DNA of 64,000 nucleotides from Pseudomonas sp. A34-9 (GCF_029543085.1 NZ_CP119967.1:4552501-4616500); one strand, 5' to 3'. Numbered from the stretch's first letter, positions 35,358-45,660 are shown. The notes: a model not told the origin generated them from the letters alone. Made by a program: numbers and translations.

Positions 35358-36041
35358 ATGGGCGCAAGCATTCTCACCGCGAAGAACCTCAGCAAAGTGG
35401 TTCCCAGCGCGGAAGGTGAACTGACTATCCTGCACGAACTCAGCCTGGAACTGAACAAGGGCGACAGCCTGGCCATCGTCGGCGCATCCGGTTCGGGCAA
35501 ATCCACCCTCCTCGGCCTGCTCGCCGGCCTCGACCTGCCGAGCAGTGGCGAAGTCATCCTCGCCGGGCAAGGCTTGAGCAATCTTGATGAAGACCAGCGT
35601 GCACGCATTCGTGCCGAGCATGTCGGTTTCGTCTTTCAATCGTTTCAACTGTTAGACAGCCTCAATGCGCTGGAAAACGTCATGCTGCCGCTGGAACTTG
35701 ATGGCCGCAAAGACGCCCGCGAGCGGGCGACCGAACTGCTCCAGCGTGTCGGTCTTGGCCAGCGCCTGACGCACTCGCCGCGCCAACTCTCCGGTGGTGA
35801 GCAACAACGTGTGGCCATTGCCCGCGCCTTCGCTGCCGAGCCGGACGTGCTGTTCGCCGACGAACCCACCGGCAACCTCGACAGCCACACCGGTGAGCGC
35901 ATCAGCGACTTGCTCTTCGAATTGAACAAGGAACGCGGCACCACCCTGGTGCTGGTGACCCACGACGAACGCCTGGCCCATCGCTGCCGGCGCCTGATCC
36001 GACTTGAAGCCGGGCTGTTGGTCGCCCCTCTGGAGCCTTGA
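35358..36041 (+). CDS. ABC transporter ATP-binding protein (YbbA-like)
   Basis: The 227-residue ABC ATPase has Walker A GASGSGKST at 42-50, signature LSGGEQQR, Walker B VLFADEP and the switch His in THDERLAHR. It belongs to the LolD/MacB-type class. Its stop overlaps the start of the permease gene (TGATG), so both form one transporter. The substrate is unknown; linkage to tesA suggests envelope lipid work. Confidence 0.92.
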   Translation: MGASILTAKNLSKVVPSAEGELTILHELSLELNKGDSLAIVGASGSGKSTLLGLLAGLDLPSSGEVILAGQGLSNLDEDQRARIRAEHVGFVFQSFQLLDSLNALENVMLPLELDGRKDARERATELLQRVGLGQRLTHSPRQLSGGEQQRVAIARAFAAEPDVLFADEPTGNLDSHTGERISDLLFELNKERGTTLVLVTHDERLAHRCRRLIRLEAGLLVAPLEP

Positions 36042-38545
36042 TGGCACGTTTGCCGCTGTTGCGTCTGTTCAGCCTCGCCATTCGCCAACTGCTGCGCGAC
36101 GCCCGCGCCGGGGAATTGCGGGTGTTGTTCTTCGCATTGGTCGTGGCGGTGGCGGCGAGCACCGCCATCGGCTATTTTGGCGCCCGCCTCAACGGCGCGA
36201 TGATGCTGCGCGCCACCGAATTTCTCGGTGCCGATCTGGTGCTGGAGGGCAGTTCGCCGGCTCGCGAGGAGCAGATCCGAAGCGGCACCGAGCTGCGCCT
36301 GAATCATGCGCAAGTGGTGGAGTTCTCCAGCGTCATCGCCACGGACAACGGCATTCAGTTGTCGAGTATCAAAGCCGTCGACCGCGCCTATCCGTTGCGC
36401 GGTGAACTGAAGAGTGCGCCCGCCCCATTCGCTGCCGAAGAATCCGGCGGCGAACCGCAACCCGGCGAAGCCTGGGTCGAAGCACGCCTGCTCACCGCAC
36501 TGGATCTGAAGATCGGCGACAGCATCGATGTCGGCATGAAGACACTGAAACTGACCCGCGTGCTGACCTACGAACCGGATCGCGCCGGCAACTTCTACAG
36601 CCTCACGCCACGGGTGATGATCAACCTCGATGACCTCGCCGCCACCGGTGTCGTGCAACCCGGCAGCCGCGTGAGCTACCGCGAACTGTGGCGCGGTGAA
36701 CCGCAGGCGCTGGAAACCTATCGGCAATTGATCAAACCCGGACTCGCGGCGAACCAGCGGATTCAGGATGCCCGCGATGGCAACCGGCAGATTGGCGGGG
36801 CGCTGGGCAAGGCCGAGCGTTATCTGAACATGGCCAGTCTGGTCGCCGTGCTGCTGGCCGGGGTGGCGGTGGCGTTGTCGGCTAACCGTTTTGCCAGTCG
36901 CCGTTTTGATGCCAGTGCCTTGCTGCGCTGCCTTGGATTGTCGCGCCGGGAAACCATGGTGCTGTTCAGCTTGCAGTTGACCGTGCTTGGTTTGCTTGCT
37001 GCTCTTAGCGGTGCCCTGCTCGGCTGGTTGGCGCAACTGGGCCTGTTTGCGCTGCTGCATGATTTGTTGCCAAGCGACGTGCCACCGGGCGGGCTGTTTC
37101 CAGCGATCGCCGGGATCGGCACCGGGCTGGTGGCGTTGGCCGGTTTCGCCTTGCCGCCACTCGCTGCGCTAGGTCGCGTGCCGCCACTGCGCGTGCTGCG
37201 CCGCGATATGCTGCCGATTCCGTCGAGTACGTGGATGATTTACGGCGCAGCCTTGGGTGCGCTCGGCCTGATCATGTGGCGCCTGAGTCTGGATCTGCTG
37301 CTGACCTTCGCCCTGCTCGGCGGTGGCGTGGTCGCCGCGTTGCTATTGGGCGGCTTGCTGCTGTTGCTCCTGCAAAGCCTGCGGCGGATGCTCGCCCGTG
37401 CTTCGCTGCCATGGCGATTGGGCTTGGGTCAGTTGCTGCGCCATCCGTTGGCAGCGGCTGGTCAATCGCTGGCGTTCGGCTTGATTCTGTTGTCGATGGC
37501 CTTGATCGCCCTGCTGCGTGGCGAACTGCTCGATACCTGGCAAAACCAGCTACCGAAAAACGCGCCGAACTACTTCGCCCTGAACATTCTTCCGGCAGAT
37601 AAACAAGCGTTCACCGATCACCTGATCAAAGTGTCTGCGCAAGCCGCGCCACTGTATCCGGTAGTGCCGGGGCGCCTGATCAGCATCAACGACGAAGCCG
37701 TGCAGCAGATCGTCAGCAAAGATTCGGCCGGTGACCGCGCTGTGCAGCGTGACTTGAGCCTGACCTGGGCGGCGGATTTGCCTGCGGGCAACAAGCTCAC
37801 TGCCGGCGAATGGTGGAAAGATCAGCCGACCGACGATGTTCCCGGGGTCTCGGTGGAAGGCAAAGTCGCCGAAAGCCTCAAGCTCAAACTCGGCGATCAC
37901 ATGGTGTTCAGCGTCGGCGGCGTCAACCGCGAAGCGAAAGTCACCAGCCTGCGCGAGATCAACTGGGACAACTTCCAGCCGAACTTCTTCATGATCTTCC
38001 AGCCCGGCACATTGAAGGATCTCCCCGCGACCTACTTGACCAGTTTCTATCTGGCCCCGGGTCATGATCAGCAGATCGTCGAACTGTCACGGACCTTCCC
38101 GGCGGTGACCATTCTTCAGGTCGAAGCGCTGCTGGAACAACTGCGCAGCATCCTCGCCCAAGTCACTTTGGCCGTAGAGTATGTGTTGTTGTTTGTTTTG
38201 GCGGCGGGAATGGCCGTGCTGTTTTCCGGATTGCAGGCAACGCTGGATGAGCGCATTCGCCAGGGTGCGCTGCTGCGTGCCTTGGGGGCCGAGCGCAAGT
38301 TGCTGGTCAAGGCACGACGCATCGAGTTCGGCCTGCTAGGTGCGGTCAGCGGTTTGCTCGCAGCCATCGGTTCGGAAGTGGTGAGCCTGGTGTTGTATCG
38401 CTACGCGTTCGATCTGCCGTGGCACCCGCATCCGTGGCTGTTGCTACTGCCATTGATTGGCGCGGCGCTGATTGGGGGGGCCGGCGTGTTCGGTACGCGT
38501 CGGGCGCTCAACGCAAGTCCACTGACAGTGTTGCGTGAGGGTTGA
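36041..38545 (+). CDS. FtsX-like ABC transporter permease (YbbP-like)
   Basis: The 834-residue protein has an N-terminal membrane segment, a large periplasmic domain (about 45-240), three membrane segments, a hydrophobic linker (about 385-500), a second periplasmic domain and a final three-segment FtsX block (LLFVLAAGMAVLFSGLQATL onward). This duplicated FtsX layout is typical of YbbP. It pairs with the ATPase through a one-base stop/start overlap. Such type VII ABC systems move or extract envelope molecules rather than import them. Confidence 0.9.
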   Translation: MARLPLLRLFSLAIRQLLRDARAGELRVLFFALVVAVAASTAIGYFGARLNGAMMLRATEFLGADLVLEGSSPAREEQIRSGTELRLNHAQVVEFSSVIATDNGIQLSSIKAVDRAYPLRGELKSAPAPFAAEESGGEPQPGEAWVEARLLTALDLKIGDSIDVGMKTLKLTRVLTYEPDRAGNFYSLTPRVMINLDDLAATGVVQPGSRVSYRELWRGEPQALETYRQLIKPGLAANQRIQDARDGNRQIGGALGKAERYLNMASLVAVLLAGVAVALSANRFASRRFDASALLRCLGLSRRETMVLFSLQLTVLGLLAALSGALLGWLAQLGLFALLHDLLPSDVPPGGLFPAIAGIGTGLVALAGFALPPLAALGRVPPLRVLRRDMLPIPSSTWMIYGAALGALGLIMWRLSLDLLLTFALLGGGVVAALLLGGLLLLLLQSLRRMLARASLPWRLGLGQLLRHPLAAAGQSLAFGLILLSMALIALLRGELLDTWQNQLPKNAPNYFALNILPADKQAFTDHLIKVSAQAAPLYPVVPGRLISINDEAVQQIVSKDSAGDRAVQRDLSLTWAADLPAGNKLTAGEWWKDQPTDDVPGVSVEGKVAESLKLKLGDHMVFSVGGVNREAKVTSLREINWDNFQPNFFMIFQPGTLKDLPATYLTSFYLAPGHDQQIVELSRTFPAVTILQVEALLEQLRSILAQVTLAVEYVLLFVLAAGMAVLFSGLQATLDERIRQGALLRALGAERKLLVKARRIEFGLLGAVSGLLAAIGSEVVSLVLYRYAFDLPWHPHPWLLLLPLIGAALIGGAGVFGTRRALNASPLTVLREG

Positions 38546-38579
38546 TAGACTCAGGCGGTCTTAACCACAAGAAGTTGCC

Positions 38580-39077
38580 ATGAGCCGTTATCGCCCTCCC
38601 CGCACCGCCGGCACCGCGCTGATCACCCCTGAAGGTGAAGCGCGGATGCGTGCTGAATTCCATGAGTTGTGGCATGTGCGCCGCCCGCAGGTGACGCAAT
38701 CGGTCAGCGAGGCGGCGGCGCAGGGCGATCGCTCGGAAAACGCCGAGTACACCTACGGCAAGAAGATGCTGCGCGAGATCGACAGTCGCGTGCGCTTTCT
38801 CACCAAACGTCTGGAAGCGTTGAAAGTCGTCAGTGAAAAGCCCAGTGATCCGAACAAGGTCTACTTCGGCGCCTGGGTGACCATCGAAGACGAAGACGGC
38901 AAGCAATCGCGCTACCGCATCGTCGGCCCGGATGAACTTGACCTGAAACTGGGCCTGATCAGCATCGACTCGCCATTGGCCCGCGCCTTGATCGGCAAGG
39001 CGCTGGATGCCGAAGTGCGAGTGCAGACGCCAACCGGCGAGCAATTCGTCTATATCGTGGCGATCGAATACCTTTAA
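38580..39077 (+). CDS. greB: transcription elongation factor GreB
   Basis: The 165-residue protein has the N-terminal coiled coil carrying [20 protein letters not shown], with the acidic tip residues Asp and Glu that stimulate RNA polymerase transcript cleavage, and a C-terminal Gre domain. Length and the YTYGKK sequence point to GreB rather than GreA. It lies 34 bp after the permease gene on the same strand and may be read with it. Confidence 0.96.
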   Translation: MSRYRPPRTAGTALITPEGEARMRAEFHELWHVRRPQVTQSVSEAAAQGDRSENAEYTYGKKMLREIDSRVRFLTKRLEALKVVSEKPSDPNKVYFGAWVTIEDEDGKQSRYRIVGPDELDLKLGLISIDSPLARALIGKALDAEVRVQTPTGEQFVYIVAIEYL

Positions 39078-39083
39078 GGCGTA

Positions 39084-39392
39084 TCAGCGGCGAGTGATCA
39101 GGCCCTGTCGTGCAACGCGGGTCAGTTGCTTGATCATCTCCGGCGCATCTTGCGCACACGGTGCCTGAATCACCGCCAGATCAAAACTGTCACTGGCAAA
39201 CCGCGCCAGCGACTCGCCGTCTTCAACGAACTGGATCAGGAACGCGGCAGGACCGCCGCTGCGACGTGGCCAGCCATCGAGATAACGCAACAGCGTCGGC
39301 TGATGTTTGCCGCCAAGGAGAATTTTCGGGTTGCGCTGCGTGATATGAGCCGTGATCGGCGCGGGACGTGCTGGAGGGCGTAGTGCATTCAT
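39084..39392 (-). CDS. short hypothetical protein, possibly methyltransferase-derived
   Basis: A 102-residue frame starts at MNALRPPARPAPITAHITQR, and a further 59 upstream codons are open but have no better start. Segments such as ESLARFASDSFDLAVIQAPC resemble the latter half of a SAM-methyltransferase domain, yet no SAM-binding motif is present. I do not recognise it with confidence; a degraded or specialised small protein is possible. Confidence 0.5.
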   Translation of the reverse strand: MNALRPPARPAPITAHITQRNPKILLGGKHQPTLLRYLDGWPRRSGGPAAFLIQFVEDGESLARFASDSFDLAVIQAPCAQDAPEMIKQLTRVARQGLITRR

Positions 39393-39596
39393 CGTGTCGT
39401 GTCTCTGCCTCAAAAGTCTGCATGGCAGGTGAGAGGCAACACCGAACCAGCGCTTTAGCGGTATTTCGAAGCCTTGTTCCGGCTTCTGACGGCAACTGTT
39501 GAAGGTCACCTGGCGCCCCGCAAGTAGCTGTTTAAATCGGCGCATGGGCAACATCCTAGAGAACGTCACCGATCAGTGTCAAGAATCAGCCGCAAC

Positions 39597-39628
39597 AAAA
39601 AAAGGCCCGCACAATGCGGGCCTTTTCC
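39597..39628 (-). terminator. terminator downstream of doxX-like gene
   Basis: GGCCCGCA / TGCGGGCC flanked by A-run and T-rich sequence; it follows the DoxX-family gene on the minus strand. Confidence 0.8.
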
Positions 39629-39642
39629 TTGAGCCAGAGCGT

Positions 39643-40077
39643 TTAACCGGCGATGGCGCGGTCCACCGAGAGCTTGCCGGCGCCTTCGATCAGGACGGCG
39701 AGGCTGCCACCGAGCAGGGCCAGGGCGAACTCGTAACCGTTGTTGGCCATAAACAGACCGTTGCTGATGTGTACGGTGAAGATCGCCACCAGCGACAGGA
39801 AGGTCAGACCCAATGCTGCCGGACGTACCAGCAGACCGATGATCAAGGCCAGGCCCGCGAAGAACTCAGTACCGCCCGCCAGCGTCGCCATCACGTAGCC
39901 CGGGTGCAGACCGAGGCTGTCCATGTACTGCGCGGTGCCCGCCAGACCATACCCACCGAACAGGCCGAAGAGTTTTTGCGAGCCGTGAGCGGCGAAGATC
40001 ACGCCGACAGCAATGCGCAGAATGGTCAGACCGTAGCCGGCGCGGGTGAACAGTACTTTGTTGATCAGAGAGTTCAT
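39643..40077 (-). CDS. DoxX-family membrane protein
   Basis: The 144-residue protein has four hydrophobic segments and the family start LRIAVGVIFAAHGSQKLFG with GTEFFAGLALIIGL in the middle. DoxX proteins are quinone- or redox-linked membrane subunits, and in Gram-negatives are often induced by oxidants; a function cannot be assigned here. Its upstream 110 bp are AT-rich and lie between the divergently unrelated MltF-like gene end and this start. Confidence 0.88.
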   Translation of the reverse strand: MNSLINKVLFTRAGYGLTILRIAVGVIFAAHGSQKLFGLFGGYGLAGTAQYMDSLGLHPGYVMATLAGGTEFFAGLALIIGLLVRPAALGLTFLSLVAIFTVHISNGLFMANNGYEFALALLGGSLAVLIEGAGKLSVDRAIAG

Positions 40078-40189
40078 GGGGCATTCCTTGTTTTTGCGAG
40101 AAGTTATGTGTGTTGGTTGGCCGCTATATTAATCAGTAAATTTCATGTTAAAAGCGCAAATATTCCGCCATAACAATCAGTTTATTAGA

Positions 40190-41611
40190 TCATTTCCGTG
40201 AGACGACTTTTTGCGCCCCGGGCTCCAACGACTCCCGCTCCCGGTCGAACGCCAAGTAATACTTGTTCACGCTATTAACATAGCTGACCGGCCCCATTCC
40301 TACCTGCTCCATGGCGATGCGCTCGACCTGAAAGAACCACTGATTAGGGTTCAACCCGCGCCGCCGGGCCTCAGCGCGCATGCCCTGCACGCGCTCGGGG
40401 CCGATGTTGTAGGCCGCCAGCGTGAAGGCCATGCGCTCGCGCTCATTGAGCTTGGGACTGTTGAAGAACTTGCGGCGGATCATCGCCAGGTACTTGGCAC
40501 CGGCCTGCACATTCGCATCGAGATTCTGAATGTTATTCACGCCGACCCGTTGCGCGGCGGACGGGGTGATCTGCATCAGCCCGGTCGGGCCGCTGCCGCT
40601 GCGGGCATTGGGTTGCAGCGCCGATTCCTTGAACGCCAGCGCGGCCAGATTCAACCAATCCATGTTCTGCGCGTCAGCATGCTTTTGCAGGGTCGGGCGC
40701 AGTTTTTCCAGACGCTGGCGGTCGGCCTTGGCCAATGGATAGTGGACTTGATAGAGCCGGCGATAAATGCGCAGAAACGCGGCATCTTCATTGGAGGGCT
40801 TTTTGTAACCGCCGAGAAAGCGATCGATGCTCGCGCGCAGCATCGAAGCATCGCGGCGCACGAACCAGTATTCCTCGCCCGGCTCGCTGATCATCAGTTG
40901 CCGGTCAAAACGCAGCTTCGGCAGGATCTTGCCCCAACGCTCGGCAATAGGTTGCTCGACGATGGTCAGGTGGAAAATCCCGCCCTGAACCATCTCCAAC
41001 ACATCTTCAACCGCCAGGGTCGGATCGACCCATTCGATCTTGATCGGCGCCAGTTTGTGCAACGCCAGTTTCTGGTTGAGCTGACTGACCGCCTCCCCCG
41101 CCGCACTCCCCGTTGGCAAAGCCAGGGTTTTGCCGGAGAGCTGTTCGACCTTGGTGTAGCGTCGCTCGCCCTTGATCCCGACCAACACCAGCGGCACGTT
41201 GCTGGCGATCGGTTCGCTGCTGGCAACAGCAAAGCCCGGTTGCAGTTCAAGCAATTCACCCGGCGCGACCAGATCGCCCTCGCCCCGCTGCAAGGCGCCG
41301 AGCAGTTGATCCTTGGCTTTGGGAATGATTTTGAGAGTGATCTCCTGACCATCGCGGGCATGGCCGTTGAGGTATTGCTCGAAGGCGCGCAGACGATGGT
41401 ATTCGACGCCGATGGCCTGACCCTGGACTTCGCCGGAGCTGTTGCGGCTCTGATTGACCAGCACACGCAACACGCGGCTGCTGCGAATCTCGGACAGGTC
41501 ACGCACCTTGGCCGCTGGCACGGCTTGCAGCGGCCCGGGCAGGCGCGCGACCGCCGTCATCGGCAGCAGCAGCGATCCACACAACAGGAGCAAAACCGAG
41601 GGACGAACCAT
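40190..41611 (-). CDS. MltF-like membrane-bound lytic transglycosylase
   Basis: The protein has 473 residues: a signal or anchor sequence (VRPSVLLLLCGSLLLPMTAV), a solute-binding type 3 domain (about 40-290) and a C-terminal SLT domain with catalytic Glu329 in AFKESALQPNARSGSG and the GLMQIT and AYNIGPERV motifs. It cleaves peptidoglycan glycan strands to 1,6-anhydromuropeptides. The start at 41611 has GGAGAG 6 nt upstream; two earlier in-frame ATGs are weaker. PAO1 also has more than one MltF-like protein, so I give no symbol. Confidence 0.9.
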   Translation of the reverse strand: MVRPSVLLLLCGSLLLPMTAVARLPGPLQAVPAAKVRDLSEIRSSRVLRVLVNQSRNSSGEVQGQAIGVEYHRLRAFEQYLNGHARDGQEITLKIIPKAKDQLLGALQRGEGDLVAPGELLELQPGFAVASSEPIASNVPLVLVGIKGERRYTKVEQLSGKTLALPTGSAAGEAVSQLNQKLALHKLAPIKIEWVDPTLAVEDVLEMVQGGIFHLTIVEQPIAERWGKILPKLRFDRQLMISEPGEEYWFVRRDASMLRASIDRFLGGYKKPSNEDAAFLRIYRRLYQVHYPLAKADRQRLEKLRPTLQKHADAQNMDWLNLAALAFKESALQPNARSGSGPTGLMQITPSAAQRVGVNNIQNLDANVQAGAKYLAMIRRKFFNSPKLNERERMAFTLAAYNIGPERVQGMRAEARRRGLNPNQWFFQVERIAMEQVGMGPVSYVNSVNKYYLAFDRERESLEPGAQKVVSRK

Positions 41612-41790
41612 CCACTCTCCGGAAAGAATACGGGGCGATTTCATCTTTAAAAGGTCGAAATCACCGACGAAAACAGAGCGCCATGAGCGCTGGCAACGTG
41701 CGAGAGACTGGCACAGTAATGGCACTTCTACCAAACCGGTCTGCGTCGCGGCATCAACAGACAGCTATAAGTCGTTGTAGTTCTTGGCTT

Positions 41791-41819
41791 TTCTTATGAA
41801 TCTACAGCTCTGGTATGCT
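41791..41819 (+). promoter_or_regulatory. candidate tatD promoter
   Basis: TTCTTA and TATGCT are exactly 17 bp apart, 29 bp before the start codon. A GGCC-TTC-GGCC hairpin lies in the short leader. Confidence 0.4.
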
Positions 41820-41847
41820 TTCCGGCCTTCGGCCCGAGGTAGCAACC

Positions 41848-42654
41848 ATGCAACTCATCGATATCGGCGTCAACCTGACCAACCCCAGTTTCGCCGACAA
41901 ACACCAGGCCGTGCTCGACCGTGCCTATGCGGCCGGGGTCTGCCAACTGGTGCTGACCGGCACCAGCGTCGAAGGCAGCGAACAGGCTTTAGCGCTGTGC
42001 CAACAGCTGGATGACAGCGGTCAACGGCTGTTCGCCACCGCCGGTATTCACCCGCATTCGGCCAGTGACTGGAACGCTGACAGCGCCCGTCGTTTGCGCA
42101 GTCTGTTGCAAGAAAAAAACGTCGTCGCCGTGGGTGAATGCGGGCTGGATTTCAACCGTGATTTCTCGCCACGCCCGCAGCAGGAAAAAGTCCTCGAAGA
42201 GCATTTGGCGTTGGCCGTCGAACTGCAATTACCGGTGTTCCTGCACGAGCGCGATGCCAGCCAGCGGCTGTTGGAAATCCTCAAAGTCTTCCGCGATCAA
42301 CTGCCCGCCGCTGTGGTGCATTGCTTCACCGGCGAGCAAAAGGCGTTGTTCAGCTACCTTGATCTGGATCTGCACATCGGTATCACTGGCTGGATCTGCG
42401 ACGAGCGCCGCGGCACGCACTTGCATCCGCTGGTGAAAGAGATCAAACGCGGGCGCTTGATGCTGGAAAGCGACGCGCCGTATCTGCTGCCGCGCACGCT
42501 GCGACCGAAACCGAAGAACGGGCGCAATGAGCCGGCGTATCTGACTGAAGTGCTGCGTGAAGTGGCGTTGCATCGCGGCGAAACCGAGGAAGATCTGGCG
42601 GCGCACACCACCGCGTGTGCCCGCGCGTTCTACAACCTTCCGACATTGGCGTAA
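41848..42654 (+). CDS. tatD: TatD-family metal-dependent deoxyribonuclease
   Basis: The 268-residue TIM-barrel hydrolase starts [15 protein letters not shown], the TatD (not YcfH/YjjV) form. [32 protein letters not shown] and [10 protein letters not shown] supply the metal-binding His, Glu and Asp residues. TatD removes nucleotides from the 3' end of DNA and may act in oxidative DNA repair. It stands divergent from the MltF-like gene. Confidence 0.93.
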   Translation: MQLIDIGVNLTNPSFADKHQAVLDRAYAAGVCQLVLTGTSVEGSEQALALCQQLDDSGQRLFATAGIHPHSASDWNADSARRLRSLLQEKNVVAVGECGLDFNRDFSPRPQQEKVLEEHLALAVELQLPVFLHERDASQRLLEILKVFRDQLPAAVVHCFTGEQKALFSYLDLDLHIGITGWICDERRGTHLHPLVKEIKRGRLMLESDAPYLLPRTLRPKPKNGRNEPAYLTEVLREVALHRGETEEDLAAHTTACARAFYNLPTLA

Positions 42655-42659
42655 GCCGC

Positions 42660-42738
42660 AAAAGATCGCAGCCTTCGACAGCTCCTACAGGGTGTAAGCC
42701 ATCCCAATGCAGGAGCTGCCGAAGGCTGCGATCTTGTG
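42660..42738. repeat. REP pair, GTAGGAGCTGCC family, tail type
   Basis: Slightly degenerate (TTCGACAG and TGCAGGAG variants), between tatD and the chemoreceptor gene. Confidence 0.85.
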
Positions 42739-42829
42739 ATCTCTTGACCCACATCAAATCGGGCCTTCTGCATAGCGGCACAATACTGGCACCTTGCCAA
42801 AACTGTTTCCGCTATCAGAGAAGACCTCC

Positions 42830-44311
42830 ATGGGTGCCTGGCTTAGCAATATCTCGTTGAAATACAAATTCTGGGCGGTCAATGCAGTCGCCTTCGTCAC
42901 CACCCTGTTGCTGGTACTGTACGCCGTGCAGCTCGAACAGCAGGCGCGCAGTCAGGCGTCTCAGGCCTCGGCGCAAGCCCAGGCGCAATTGCTCAAGGCC
43001 TGGCCGGTCGGGCAGCCATTGCCCAAAGCCGATCAGGTGCTGACCTTCAAACGCGGCGAAGCGCCTCGCCTGAATGATCAACCACTGCTGGAAATCACCG
43101 ACAACAACGGCTGGAACGAAATCAATCACCTGCCGCTGTTCGGCGACAACCCGTTGCTGGGCGCCGAAGTGTTCAGCCGCGCCGATGGCCAGCAAGTCGC
43201 AGTGATTGCCTTTGGCCCGAGCCTGACCCAGGTGTTCAGCGAACGTTTTGCCAACTATGCGGTGGCCGTGTTCATTCTGATGTTCGCCATGCTGTGCGCC
43301 TCGCAGTTGCTGATCCGCTTCCTGCTCAGCCAGCTCAACACGCTGAAGGACGTGATGCTTCACGTGGAGAAAAGCGGCGATCTCTCGGCCCGAGTGCCGC
43401 TGGCCGGCAAAGACGAAGTCGGGCAGATGGCCAATGCGTTTAACGCGATGCAGGCCGGTTACCAGCGCGTTGTGACGACCGTCGCCAACACCGCACGGCA
43501 ACTGGATGTGGGCGCGGCGCGACTGGCATCGAGCATGAACGAAGTGCGCCACGGCATGCTCGGTCAGCAGAGCGAAACCGATCAGGCCGCCACCGCGATC
43601 AACGAAATGACCGCCACGGTTTATCACATCGCCCAGCACGCCGGCGCCACCCGCGACTTGTCGCAGACCGCCGATGGCCTCGCCGGCAGCGGTCAGCAAG
43701 TGGTTGCCCGGGTGCAGCACTCGATTGCCGGGCTGTCCAGCGGTGTGCAGCAGACGGCCGAGATGATTCAACGGCTGGCCGAGGACAGTCAGAAGATCAA
43801 CGGTGTGGTCAGCGTTATTCACAGCATTGCCGAGCAGACCAATCTGCTCGCCCTGAACGCCGCCATCGAGGCCGCCCGCGCCGGTGAAATGGGCCGGGGA
43901 TTTGCCGTGGTCGCCGATGAAGTACGTAATCTGGCCAAACGCGTGCAGACCTCGACCGACGAGATCACCACGATGGTTTCGGCGTTGCAGGCCGGCACCC
44001 GCGACGCAGTGGATTTCATGCAAGAGAGTTCGTACAAAGCCGACGATTGCGTGCAGCAGGCGCAAGAGGCCGGCGCGGCGCTGGCGGAAATCACCGGCGC
44101 GGTGGCGCAGATGCGTGAGAGCAACACGCAGATTGCCGTGGCGGCGGAGCAGCAAAGCCAGGTCGCCGAGGAGATGAATCGGGCGGTGGTGAGCATTCGC
44201 GATGTGACCGAGAACACTGTGCAGCAAACCGTGGATTCGGCGACCACCAGTAATGAGTTGGCGACGTTGGCCGGGGAATTGAGCAGGGCAATCGGGCAGT
44301 TGAAGCTCTGA
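42830..44311 (+). CDS. methyl-accepting chemotaxis protein
   Basis: The 493-residue receptor has an N-terminal membrane segment ([20 protein letters not shown]), a short periplasmic domain of about 120 residues, a second membrane segment ([20 protein letters not shown]), HAMP and a long signalling coiled coil with the CheA/CheW tip [20 protein letters not shown]. The start at 42830 follows AGAGAAGA. The ligand is unknown. REP pairs bracket the gene, so it is probably transcribed alone. Confidence 0.93.
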   Translation: MGAWLSNISLKYKFWAVNAVAFVTTLLLVLYAVQLEQQARSQASQASAQAQAQLLKAWPVGQPLPKADQVLTFKRGEAPRLNDQPLLEITDNNGWNEINHLPLFGDNPLLGAEVFSRADGQQVAVIAFGPSLTQVFSERFANYAVAVFILMFAMLCASQLLIRFLLSQLNTLKDVMLHVEKSGDLSARVPLAGKDEVGQMANAFNAMQAGYQRVVTTVANTARQLDVGAARLASSMNEVRHGMLGQQSETDQAATAINEMTATVYHIAQHAGATRDLSQTADGLAGSGQQVVARVQHSIAGLSSGVQQTAEMIQRLAEDSQKINGVVSVIHSIAEQTNLLALNAAIEAARAGEMGRGFAVVADEVRNLAKRVQTSTDEITTMVSALQAGTRDAVDFMQESSYKADDCVQQAQEAGAALAEITGAVAQMRESNTQIAVAAEQQSQVAEEMNRAVVSIRDVTENTVQQTVDSATTSNELATLAGELSRAIGQLKL

Positions 44312-44316
44312 AGATC

Positions 44317-44392
44317 AAAAGATCGCAGCCTTCGGCAGCTCCTACAGGTGTACGCATTTCAATGTAGGAGCTGCCGAAGGCTGCGATCTTTT
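44317..44392. repeat. REP pair, GTAGGAGCTGCC family, tail type
   Basis: Both copies are near consensus, directly after the chemoreceptor stop. Confidence 0.9.
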
Positions 44393-44498
44393 TTGTCCAT
44401 CATTACTATGATGCCAATAGCCAACCTTGATTCGCCGCCCTTCTTGCCCCGGCCTATTCTTCAAGCATGTGTTCAACATGGATCGAGGAGTAGTCAAC

Positions 44499-44864
44499 AT
44501 GGGCAAACGTCACCCCAATCTTCCCGCATGGCAATGGCGCGCGTACCCGGGTAATCATCAGCATCCGACCAATCTGGTGCTGCACCTGATTGCCGTGCCG
44601 TTGTTTATCGTCGCGTTTCTGCTGATCGTATCCGGGGTGTTCAGCCTGAGTCTGGCCAGCGTCGCCATCGGCGTGATCGGTATCGTTGCGGCGCTGGGTT
44701 TGCAGCGCCACGGCCACAGCCTGGAAGCGCAAGCCTCCGAGCCGTTCAGTGATCGTAAAGATGCCGTGTCGCGCTTACTGGTCGAGCAGTTCCTGACCTT
44801 TCCGCGGTTTTTTCTCAGTGGCGGCTGGTGGCGTGCCTGGCGTGAGCGCCACCGCCGGCATTGA
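44499..44864 (+). CDS. DUF962/Mpo1-like small membrane protein
   Basis: The 121-residue protein has YPGNHQHPTNLVLHLIAVPL, with the His residues of the Mpo1 (DUF962) iron-binding family, two hydrophobic helices and the later GHSLEAQASEPF. Yeast Mpo1 alpha-oxidises 2-hydroxy fatty acids; bacterial members are uncharacterised. The start at 44499 follows GAGGAG by 8 nt. The 3' end is convergent with the thioesterase gene, with one base between stop codons. Confidence 0.8.
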   Translation: MGKRHPNLPAWQWRAYPGNHQHPTNLVLHLIAVPLFIVAFLLIVSGVFSLSLASVAIGVIGIVAALGLQRHGHSLEAQASEPFSDRKDAVSRLLVEQFLTFPRFFLSGGWWRAWRERHRRH

Positions 44865-44865
44865 G

Positions 44866-45660
44866 TCAGGCGAAGATCGTGACCGTCTGGCGACTCATCG
44901 CAATCAGTTCACCTTCAGCGCTCCACAATTTGGCGGCCACATGGCCGTAGCCGTCGGCGGCGTACTCGATATCGGCGAGGTACTGGCACCAGTCCAGCGT
45001 GCTCAAATCGTGTAGCGGCTGCACGAATTCGATGGTCCAGGTCAGCGTGCTGCCGGGTGCGGGCTTCTTCAGGTACGGCAACAGCGCGGGCGGCCACGCG
45101 TCCACCAGGGCCAGCAGATGCGCCTCATTGACCGGTTCTTCTTTGACATCGCCACGCAACCGCACCCAGCCACCCATCAGCCGCGATTGATTGCCAGTGA
45201 ACGGCATGCCGCCGACGCTCCAGCGCATTGCCAGATGACGCATGAACTCCGGGGTCACGCCTTTGATATAGGGCAACTCCTGGCATTCGTCCCAGTGTTT
45301 CATTGACGGCGCCGGATACGCTTCGACTGCCACTTCCGAAGGCCGCGATGCACCGAAGCTGCCCTGAACGATCGTCACCACCTGGCCGTTCTGCATTGCC
45401 CGGCCCATGACCTGACTGACGGCTTTGCCTTCGCGCAGCATCTCCACCTCAAAGCTCACCGGGACTTCAGGCTCGACCGGGCCGACAAAGGTGATCGCCA
45501 GCGAACGCACCGGGCGATCCGCCGGCACTTTCGCGCGCATGGCTTCGTATTGCAGCGCCGCCACCAGACCACCGAAACTGGCACGGCCCTGGCCCCATTC
45601 GGCAGGAATCGTCAGTTCCGGTTGGCGGCGGACCGCATCGAGCAGATCGCTAAAGCGCAT
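44866..45660 (-). CDS. TesB-like double-hotdog acyl-CoA thioesterase family protein
   Basis: This 264-residue protein has an N-terminal hotdog domain (GRASFGGLVAALQYEAM) and a C-terminal one (TLTWTIEFVQPLHD, then CQYLADIEYAADGYGHVAAK), as in the TesB-like superfamily. It should hydrolyse acyl-CoA esters, with substrate unknown. The Asp/Thr/Gln triad of classical TesB is not clear here. It begins at the ATG at 45660 and ends next to the DUF962 gene. Confidence 0.85.
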   Translation of the reverse strand: MRFSDLLDAVRRQPELTIPAEWGQGRASFGGLVAALQYEAMRAKVPADRPVRSLAITFVGPVEPEVPVSFEVEMLREGKAVSQVMGRAMQNGQVVTIVQGSFGASRPSEVAVEAYPAPSMKHWDECQELPYIKGVTPEFMRHLAMRWSVGGMPFTGNQSRLMGGWVRLRGDVKEEPVNEAHLLALVDAWPPALLPYLKKPAPGSTLTWTIEFVQPLHDLSTLDWCQYLADIEYAADGYGHVAAKLWSAEGELIAMSRQTVTIFA

